Below, in pieces: positions 1 through 3,907 of a DNA stretch of 6,948 bases. The DNA lies in the NCBI GenBank assembly GCA_964469765.1, contig CAYYAU010000061.1:1-6948 (forward strand), in the 5' to 3' direction. The notes beneath the pieces were generated by a model. The model saw nothing but the letters and a program-made list of their open reading frames with translations. It ran no database searches and was not told the DNA's origin. A program made the translations under genes and the position numbers. How positions within the stretch are numbered: position 1 is the stretch's first letter; each line of letters starts with the position of its first letter. Origin of the DNA: CAYYAU01 sp964469765 [NCBI: uncultured Clostridia bacterium]. GTDB taxonomy: Bacteria; UBA6262; WVXT01; CAYYAU01.

Positions 1-90
1 AGAAAGGTGTACGATTCTATTAAGAAAGTAAAGTTTGAGGGTATGCATTATAGAAGAGATATTGGAGATAAAGGCATCAGAAAACATTAG
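1..90 (+). CDS. purD: PurD C-terminal fragment (phosphoribosylamine-glycine ligase), 5' end outside window
   Basis: Reading frame 1 is open from the first base to a TAG at 88-90, giving 29 residues. They include the stretch FEGMHYRRDIGDKG, preceded by KVYDSIKKVKF. This matches the end of GAR synthetase (PurD), where the family closes with a Y-x-x-V-x-x-I-x-F-x-G-x-x-Y-R-R-D-I-G pattern. PurD joins phosphoribosylamine to glycine using ATP, releasing ADP and phosphate, in the second step of de novo purine synthesis in the cytosol. Purine genes further downstream support the call. The last codons (AGA AAA CAT TAG) fall inside a 14-bp tandem repeat, so the native C-terminus may have been altered by repeat expansion. 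Only the tail is visible, so the state of the catalytic ATP-grasp region cannot be judged. Confidence 0.85.
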   Translation, partial: RKVYDSIKKVKFEGMHYRRDIGDKGIRKH

Positions 91-114
91 ACAGAAAACA
101 TTAGACAGAAAACA
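79..114 (+). repeat. 14-bp tandem repeat across the purD stop codon
   Basis: The unit AGAAAACATTAGAC occurs at 79-92 and again, identically, at 93-106. A partial third copy (AGAAAACA) lies at 107-114. The purD stop TAG (88-90) is inside the first copy. Each later unit repeats the sequence, but 14 is not a multiple of 3, so the frame shifts between units. The run merges into a hairpin (106-138). Confidence 0.85.
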
Positions 115-138
115 GGTTTATCTTGTCTGTGATTTCTG
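106..138 (+). other. Imperfect stem-loop between purD and the transporter gene
   Basis: CAGAAAACAG (106-115) can pair with CTGT (127-130) and TTTCTG (133-138), with a 2-nt GA bulge at 131-132 and an 11-nt loop. It lies just before the Shine-Dalgarno of the next gene. It is AT-rich and has no T-run after it, so it is not a convincing terminator. It may simply be repeat-derived sequence. Confidence 0.4.
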
Positions 139-148
139 ACATCTGATT

Positions 149-155
149 AAGGAGG
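149..155 (+). promoter_or_regulatory. Ribosome binding site for the phosphate transporter gene
   Basis: AAGGAGG is a full Shine-Dalgarno match, ending 4 nt before the ATG at 160. The spacing is a little short, but the strength of the match fixes this start. Confidence 0.8.
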
Positions 156-159
156 AGAG

Positions 160-1788
160 ATGCTTGTAAGAGAAGTTTTATTTGGTATTTTTGGTGGATT
201 AGGTCTTTTTATATATGGAATAAGGATAATGGGAGATGGTCTACATAAAGCAGCAGGGAATGAATTAAGAAGGATTTTAGGAGCTCTTACAAGAAGTCCT
301 TTAAGGGGGGTGTTGGTTGGTGCAGGTGTTACTGCAATTATTCAATCAAGTTCTGCTACAACAGTGATGACTGTTGGATTTGTGAATGCAGGACTTATGA
401 CTTTACAACAGGCAATCGGAGTGGTTTTTGGTGCCAATATTGGCACAACAATTACTGCGCAACTCATAGCTTTTAAACTTACAGATTATGCATTACTATT
501 TATTGGCATAGGGATGATTCTGCATTTCTTTGTAAAAAACACAACATTAAGACATTTTGGTCAGTTTATGTTGGGTTTTGGGATGTTATTTTTAGGATTA
601 AATATAATGACATCTGTAGTAAAGCCATTTGGAAGTAGCGATACTATTAAGAATCTATTCATCAATTTTAGTAAAAATCCAATTTTAGGCATATTAACAG
701 GTATGCTTATTACAATGACTCTTCAGTCAAGTAGTGTAACTGTTGGGCTTGTTTTAGCTTTAGCCTCGGTTGGTTTACTTGATTTAAAAGGAGCTATTCC
801 ATTAATATTGGGAGATAATATTGGGACATGCATTACGGCACTTTTGGCTTCTATTGGAACATCTGTTTCTGCAAGAAGAACAGCAATTGCCCATATTACA
901 TTTAACATTATGGGAACAATAATAGTTATTTTACTACTTCCTGTTTACACCAAACTTATTTTATTAACAGCAAAGGATATTGCGCGTCAATGTGCCAATG
1001 CCCATACCTTGTTTAATGTAATGAATACACTTTTATTTTTACCATTTACGCGTATCTTTGCACGATTTATAACCACCATTGTTCCCGGTGAAGAAATAGA
1101 AACAGACTATGAACCAAAGTATCTTGAAAAACATTTAGTCTATACTCCAGTATTAGCATTAAAAGCAGCAGTTCAGGAGAGTATAAGAACACTAAACATT
1201 ACACAAAAAATGATAGATAACTCATACACAGGTTTTGTAAAGAATGATTCAGAGTTATTAGATAAAGTAGAAATACAAGAAGAGGCTGTTGATACTTTAA
1301 GACTTGCTATTACAGATTATTTAATGAAAGTAATGCAGCAGGACTTAAGTGCTGAAGAATCAAGGAAGATTCCTGGATTGCTCCATGTAATTAATGATAT
1401 AGAGAGAATAGGTGATTTAGCTGAAAACTTAAGAGACCTTGCCAAAAGAAAGATTGAGAAGAAATTGCCTTTTACAAAAGACGCAATGGAAGAATTAAAT
1501 CATATGTATAAGGAATTGTTAGACATGCTTGAGAATACTAAAAGGAGTTTAGAGACAAATGATATTGTGGATGCAGAGAAGGTGATAGAAAAAGAAGAGA
1601 CAATGAATTCATTGCGAAATAAATTGAAACAAAATCATATTCGTCGACTTGAACAGGGAAGATGCAAAGTGCTTTCTGGAATAGTATTTATTGATTTTGT
1701 AAGTAATTTAGAAAAGATTGCTGACCACTTAACAAATATTGGACAGGCTGTGATGTATCCTTTGCAGTGGGAACATATAGAGAGATAA
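160..1788 (+). CDS. Na+/phosphate cotransporter family protein with C-terminal PhoU-like domain
   Basis: This 542-residue membrane protein has the bacterial NptA/YjbB-type layout. The hydrophobic N-terminal part (about residues 1-310) holds two related Na/Pi-cotransporter repeats. The first carries QSSSATT at 62-68 and GANIGTT at 91-97. The second carries QSSSVT at 189-194 and GDNIGT at 218-223. These paired QSSS and G-x-N-I-G-T motifs are the family signature and line the substrate path in characterised relatives. From about residue 335 the protein is soluble and helical and resembles PhoU, with NDIERIGDLAEN at 412-423 and LEKIADHLTNI at 517-527 (the E-x-x-x-D-x-x-x-N type motif). Such proteins move phosphate with sodium across the inner membrane; the PhoU part is thought to regulate this. 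Direction of transport cannot be read from sequence. It sits between purD and purM on the same strand, so it is probably co-transcribed with purine genes. Confidence 0.9.
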   Translation: MLVREVLFGIFGGLGLFIYGIRIMGDGLHKAAGNELRRILGALTRSPLRGVLVGAGVTAIIQSSSATTVMTVGFVNAGLMTLQQAIGVVFGANIGTTITAQLIAFKLTDYALLFIGIGMILHFFVKNTTLRHFGQFMLGFGMLFLGLNIMTSVVKPFGSSDTIKNLFINFSKNPILGILTGMLITMTLQSSSVTVGLVLALASVGLLDLKGAIPLILGDNIGTCITALLASIGTSVSARRTAIAHITFNIMGTIIVILLLPVYTKLILLTAKDIARQCANAHTLFNVMNTLLFLPFTRIFARFITTIVPGEEIETDYEPKYLEKHLVYTPVLALKAAVQESIRTLNITQKMIDNSYTGFVKNDSELLDKVEIQEEAVDTLRLAITDYLMKVMQQDLSAEESRKIPGLLHVINDIERIGDLAENLRDLAKRKIEKKLPFTKDAMEELNHMYKELLDMLENTKRSLETNDIVDAEKVIEKEETMNSLRNKLKQNHIRRLEQGRCKVLSGIVFIDFVSNLEKIADHLTNIGQAVMYPLQWEHIER

Positions 1789-1792
1789 GGAA

Positions 1793-1968
1793 AAGATGAA
1801 CAAAATTTTTCTTGAACTGAAAAGAATTTTTATACGCTTGAATTTTTCTTCTTCAGCAAAGCGTTCCATAAATGTGCCTTCGGCAGTATGGAACTTTGAA
1901 AGAGAAAGTGTCAGAAGAAAAATCTTCGCTAAAATTCTTTAATGTTCTTCGAAAAATTTATTCATCTT
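1793..1968 (+). repeat. 176-bp long imperfect palindrome (hairpin element)
   Basis: The two halves are complementary around a centre near 1880. Paired blocks from outside in: 1793-1800 with 1961-1968 (8 bp), 1803-1811 with 1951-1959 (9), 1814-1817 with 1944-1947 (4), 1821-1830 with 1931-1940 (10), 1842-1852 with 1913-1923 (11), 1857-1860 with 1895-1898 (4), 1863-1870 with 1887-1894 (8), and 1875-1878 with 1882-1885 (4, loop TTC). That is 58 base pairs in the correct nested order, interrupted by small bulges and one asymmetric loop. It could form a long RNA hairpin or a cruciform. It has the look of a non-autonomous palindromic repeat element (MITE-like or REP-like), starting 4 nt after the transporter stop. 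No transposase is present, and no family could be assigned by eye. Confidence 0.75.
1796..1942 (+). CDS. Possible 48-residue small ORF inside the palindrome (doubtful)
   Basis: An ATG at 1796 opens a 48-codon frame ending at TAA (1940-1942). It begins MNKIFLELKRIFIRLN and ends VRRKIFAKIL. An AAGGA at 1787-1791 lies 4 nt upstream, overlapping the transporter stop codon, which would permit coupled translation. The predicted peptide is very basic (many K and R) and has no recognisable domain. Against it being real: it lies almost wholly inside the 176-bp palindrome, so its composition is forced by the repeat arms, and the same 13-bp start context is shared with purM. I list it because the start signals are complete, but an accidental frame is the more likely reading. 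Confidence 0.2.
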   Translation: MNKIFLELKRIFIRLNFSSSAKRSINVPSAVWNFERESVRRKIFAKIL

Positions 1969-2020
1969 CAGAAGGAAAAGAAAGGCAAAGATACAACAGA
2001 AAGTATAAGATTATTTTGAG

Positions 2021-2065
2021 CTTCTAAAATTCTTAAATGTTTATCAAAAAAACGTTGTTCATCTT
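2021..2065 (+). repeat. Second, diverged copy of the palindrome's right arm
   Basis: Positions 2021-2065 align with 1924-1968 at an offset of 97 bp. CTTC, TAAAATTCTT, AATGTT, an A-run and TTCATCTT are all shared, with one 2-nt gap and scattered substitutions. Similarity fades on through about 1990 and 2083. This copy also pairs with the left arm: TTGTTCATCTT (2055-2065) is a perfect 11-bp complement of 1793-1803, longer at that point than the first right arm, and AAAATTCTT (2026-2034) complements 1822-1830. The left arm can therefore fold onto either right arm. Confidence 0.65.
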
Positions 2066-2103
2066 GAGAAAAGAAAAAAGATTGTTCTTCCAAATAAATA
2101 AAT

Positions 2104-2112
2104 AGGAGAAGG
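2104..2112 (+). promoter_or_regulatory. purM ribosome binding site
   Basis: AGGAGAAGG precedes the ATG at 2118. AGGAG ends 9 nt from the start and the GAAGG part ends 5 nt from it; either could serve. It supports 2118 as the purM start. Confidence 0.7.
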
Positions 2113-2117
2113 AAAAG

Positions 2118-3050
2118 ATGATAACATATAAAAAAGCAGGGGTGGATATTAATAAAGCAAATGAACTTGTGAGAAATCTAAAGAGATTTCTTCCTTCCAT
2201 AGGTGGATTTTCAGGAAGTTTCCCAATCCCAAGAGGGTATAAAAACCCCTTGCTTTTAGCAACCACTGATGGTGTTGGAACAAAGTTAAAGATTGCTCAA
2301 TTATGTAATAAACACGATACGGTTGGGATTGACCTTGTTGCAATGTGTGTAAATGATTTAATTACAAGTGGAGCAAAACCTCTCTTTTTTCTTGATTATT
2401 ATTCTTGTGGAAAATTAGATATAGATATAGCCACAAATGTAATAAAAGGTGTAGCAAAGGGATGTAAAATTGCAGGATGCAGACTTATTGGAGGTGAGAC
2501 TGCTGAGATGCCAGGGTTTTATTCTTACGGTGAGTATGATTTGGCAGGATTTGCTGTTGGGATTGTAGAAAGAGAAAATCTTATAAATGGAAAACATATC
2601 AAACCTAAAAATGTATTAATTGGTCTAGACTCTTCAGGATTACATAGTAATGGGTTTTCACTTGTAAGAAAGGTTTTATCTGAAACACAGATAAAGAAAA
2701 TGAGAGATGTTTTACTTACTCCTACTAAAATCTATGTTAATGATATACTAACTCTTCTACAAAAAGTAAAAATAAAGGGCATTGCACATATCACAGGTGG
2801 TGGATTTTTTGATAATCTCATTAGAATTATTCCTGATGGTTTATGTGTTAAGATTAATAAGAAGGCATGGAATGTTCCTGATATTTTTAGATTTATTCAG
2901 AAAAAATCTAAAGTATCGGAAATGGAGATGTATAAAGTATTTAATATGGGAATTGGTATGGTGTTTGTTATTGATAAACATCAGGTACAAAAAGGATGGA
3001 GAGTAATTGGAGAAATTCTTAAAGGTAAAAGGGAGGTTACAATTGTCTAA
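2118..3050 (+). CDS. purM: Phosphoribosylformylglycinamidine cyclo-ligase (AIR synthase)
   Basis: PurM closes the imidazole ring, turning FGAM into AIR with ATP, in the cytosol. The 310-residue protein starts YKKAGVD, the usual PurM opening. It carries TDGVGTKLK (residues 50-58), the CVNDLITSGAKPLFFLDY segment (77-94), GGETAEMPGFY (125-135), SSGLHSNGFSLVRKVL (162-177) and the C-terminal ITGGGFFDNLIR (225-236), followed by the VFNMGIGM motif. These are the nucleotide- and substrate-binding hallmarks of the PurM/AIRS fold. It is shorter than the usual 340-350 residues. The loss is mainly in the Gly-rich N-terminal loop before YKNPLLL and in the loop before TPTKIYV, both variable places, so it looks compact rather than broken. 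Its stop overlaps the purN start by 8 bp, which suggests translational coupling. Confidence 0.95.
   Translation: MITYKKAGVDINKANELVRNLKRFLPSIGGFSGSFPIPRGYKNPLLLATTDGVGTKLKIAQLCNKHDTVGIDLVAMCVNDLITSGAKPLFFLDYYSCGKLDIDIATNVIKGVAKGCKIAGCRLIGGETAEMPGFYSYGEYDLAGFAVGIVERENLINGKHIKPKNVLIGLDSSGLHSNGFSLVRKVLSETQIKKMRDVLLTPTKIYVNDILTLLQKVKIKGIAHITGGGFFDNLIRIIPDGLCVKINKKAWNVPDIFRFIQKKSKVSEMEMYKVFNMGIGMVFVIDKHQVQKGWRVIGEILKGKREVTIV
3031..3036 (+). promoter_or_regulatory. purN ribosome binding site, deciding a TTG start
   Basis: GGGAGG lies inside the last purM codons and ends 6 nt before TTG at 3043. This is a better match and spacing than anything before the other in-frame TTG at 3007, and there is no ATG or GTG in a suitable position. 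Confidence 0.7.
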
Positions 3051-3669
3051 TACTTTAAATATAGGAGTACTAGTTTCAGGAGGAGGAACAAATCTTCAAT
3101 CTATTATTGATGCTTGTGAGCAAGGATTTATCCCTGGTAAGGTTGTTGTGGTAATAAGCAATAAAAAAGAGGCATATGCTTTAGAGAGAGCAAAGAAACA
3201 CAATATCCAAGCTATACATCTTAATCCCAAAGATTTTTCTTCAAGATATGAGTATTATGAGAAGATTTGCAATTGTCTTGAGAGAAAGAGTGTAAATTTA
3301 GTATGCTTAGCTGGGTTCTTACTTAAAGTTGAAAATCCATTATTAGAAAGGTTTAAGGGTTGTATTATGAATATTCATCCTGCTCTTTTACCTTGTTTTG
3401 GTGGAAAAGGGATGTATGGTCATTATGTCCATGAGGCTGTGTTAGAATCAGGAGCAAAGTTTTCTGGATGCACAGTGCACCTGGTAGATGAGAAGTACGA
3501 CCACGGTCCTATTATTGTTCAAAGGATAGTACCTGTGGATGACAATGATACTCCAGAATCATTGGCTGAAAGAGTCTTGAAAGAAGAGCATAAAGCCTTT
3601 CCAGAAGCAATAAAACTATTTGCAGAAGGAAAGATAGAAGTTGTTGGGAGAAGAGTAATAAAGATTTAA
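3043..3669 (+). CDS. purN: Phosphoribosylglycinamide formyltransferase (GAR transformylase), TTG start
   Basis: PurN transfers a formyl group from 10-formyl-THF to GAR to give FGAR. From the TTG at 3043 the protein has 208 residues, normal for the family. It opens with NIGVLVSGGGTNLQSIIDA, the phosphate-binding glycine loop, almost at the N-terminus as in other PurN proteins. It contains LAGFLLKV in place of the common LAGFMRIL type motif and the catalytic NIHPALLP with Asn110 and His112. The substrate loop GMYGHYVHEAV follows, then VDEKYDHGPIIVQ with the catalytic Asp153. All three catalytic residues (Asn, His, Asp) are present. An in-frame TTG at 3007 would add 12 residues (EKFLKVKGRLQ type) with no family counterpart and a poorer ribosome site, so I prefer 3043. 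The start lies in the last 8 bases of purM. Confidence 0.93.
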   Translation: MSNTLNIGVLVSGGGTNLQSIIDACEQGFIPGKVVVVISNKKEAYALERAKKHNIQAIHLNPKDFSSRYEYYEKICNCLERKSVNLVCLAGFLLKVENPLLERFKGCIMNIHPALLPCFGGKGMYGHYVHEAVLESGAKFSGCTVHLVDEKYDHGPIIVQRIVPVDDNDTPESLAERVLKEEHKAFPEAIKLFAEGKIEVVGRRVIKI

Positions 3670-3742
3670 AGAAAGCAGCCATTGGTTGCTGAAGGTGAGC
3701 CTTGCTAAAACCTGGAAGACGACCCTAAATTAGATGAGAGAT

Positions 3743-3780
3743 AGGTTCGGGGTGTACCGAACTTTATTCTGGTTCACCCC
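3743..3780 (+). promoter_or_regulatory. Two mutually exclusive stem-loops, possible terminator/attenuator
   Basis: Hairpin A pairs AGGTTCGG (3743-3750) with CCGAACTT (3757-3764), loop GGTGTA, followed by TATTCT. Hairpin B pairs GGGGTGTACC (3749-3758) with GGTTCACCCC (3771-3780), nine pairs around one T-T mismatch, loop of 12. The two share 3749-3764, so only one can form at a time. TTAGAT (3730-3735) and ATCTAA (3783-3788) could close an outer stem. A alone may act as a weak terminator after purN; the pair resembles an attenuator, but no known riboswitch class is recognised. Confidence 0.4.
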
Positions 3781-3818
3781 AAATCTAAATGTCAGAATAA
3801 AAAATGGAATTATGCTTC

Positions 3819-3834
3819 AACGCATTAACGCATT
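3819..3834 (+). repeat. Tandem 8-bp repeat AACGCATT x2
   Basis: AACGCATT at 3819-3826 is repeated exactly at 3827-3834. It is followed by CACACATCAACAC, which is loosely similar in style. It is a short intergenic tandem repeat with no visible gene function. Confidence 0.7.
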
Positions 3835-3862
3835 CACACATCAACACTATTAAGCACACTTG

Positions 3863-3882
3863 TCCGCCGTTTGTGTAGCGGA
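3863..3882 (+). repeat. Small TCCGC/GCGGA hairpin upstream of purH
   Basis: TCCGC (3863-3867) and GCGGA (3878-3882) are perfect inverted repeats with a 10-nt loop, in sequence more GC-rich than its surroundings. It lies 13 nt before the purH ribosome binding site and may be a dispersed palindromic repeat. Confidence 0.5.
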
Positions 3883-3895
3883 GGCTGATCCACAG

Positions 3896-3903
3896 AAAGG
3901 GGG
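3896..3903 (+). promoter_or_regulatory. purH ribosome binding site
   Basis: AAAGGGGG ends 4 nt before the ATG at 3908. It selects this ATG over the in-frame TTG at 3860, which has no upstream Shine-Dalgarno. Confidence 0.65.
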
Positions 3904-3907
3904 ATAT

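Larger units (their letters stand above)
1789..2117 (+). other. 329-bp intergenic region of repeats, no recognised gene
   Basis: The gap between the transporter and purM holds the long palindrome (1793-1968), a purine-rich spacer (1969-2020), a second diverged copy of the palindrome's right arm (2021-2065) and a final A-rich leader with the purM ribosome binding site. I see no convincing sigma-70 promoter and no GC-rich hairpin followed by a T-run. Frames on the minus strand here run into the purM coding region and show no family motifs. Confidence 0.7.
1787..2121 (+). repeat. 13-bp direct repeat flanking the transporter-purM gap
   Basis: AAGGAAAAGATGA occurs at 1787-1799 and, identically, at 2109-2121. 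The first copy begins in the transporter stop codon; the second contains the purM start ATG (2118-2120) and sequence just before it. A related 12-mer, AGAAGGAAAAGA, is at 1970-1981 and 2107-2118. The copies bracket nearly the whole 329-bp gap, as a target-site duplication or a recombination footprint would. The sequence is purine-rich and SD-like, so chance similarity is also possible. Confidence 0.55.
3670..3907 (+). other. 238-bp hairpin-rich leader between purN and purH
   Basis: No gene is seen here. In order it contains a 7-bp stem AGCAGCC/GGTTGCT (3674-3680 with 3684-3690, one G-U, ATT loop), a small AAGG/CCTT stem (3692-3695 with 3700-3703), two competing hairpins at 3743-3780, a tandem AACGCATT pair (3819-3834) and a TCCGC/GCGGA stem just before the purH start. 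A weak sigma-70-like pair, TTAACG (3825-3830) and TATTAA (3848-3853) with a 17-bp spacer, matches only 4 of 6 bases in each box. The region could be an untranslated leader of purH or an accumulation of small repeats. Confidence 0.5.

Noticed and set aside
1789-2117. CRISPR-like array
   Set aside because: The repeated arm occurs only twice, diverged, without regular spacers; it is part of a palindrome.
2033-2343. Minus-strand open frames over the purM start
   Set aside because: They are antisense shadows of purM, with no family motifs, and run into repeat DNA.
2782-3006. 74-codon + strand frame inside purM
   Set aside because: It is an alternative frame over the conserved PurM C-terminal domain, with no ribosome site or motif.
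3007-3042. Longer PurN starting at TTG 3007
   Set aside because: It adds 12 residues not seen in PurN proteins, and the ribosome site before 3043 is better.
3743-3780. T-box-like string (GGGGTGTACCGAAC resembles AGGGTGGNACCGCG)
   Set aside because: One base of the essential T-box core is missing, so the UGGN bulge is not formed. I see no Stem I with a specifier loop, and purH is not a usual T-box target.
3670-3907. ZTP (pfl) riboswitch, often found upstream of purH
   Set aside because: The conserved CCGCCUGGGCA-type 3' segment and pseudoknot partners are not visible; the CCGCC at 3864-3868 belongs to a simple hairpin.
3860-3907. N-terminal extension of PurH from TTG 3860
   Set aside because: It is encoded by repeat-like DNA with no ribosome site, while ATG 3908 has AAAGGGGG upstream and gives the normal family N-terminus (SKIKRALISVSNK).
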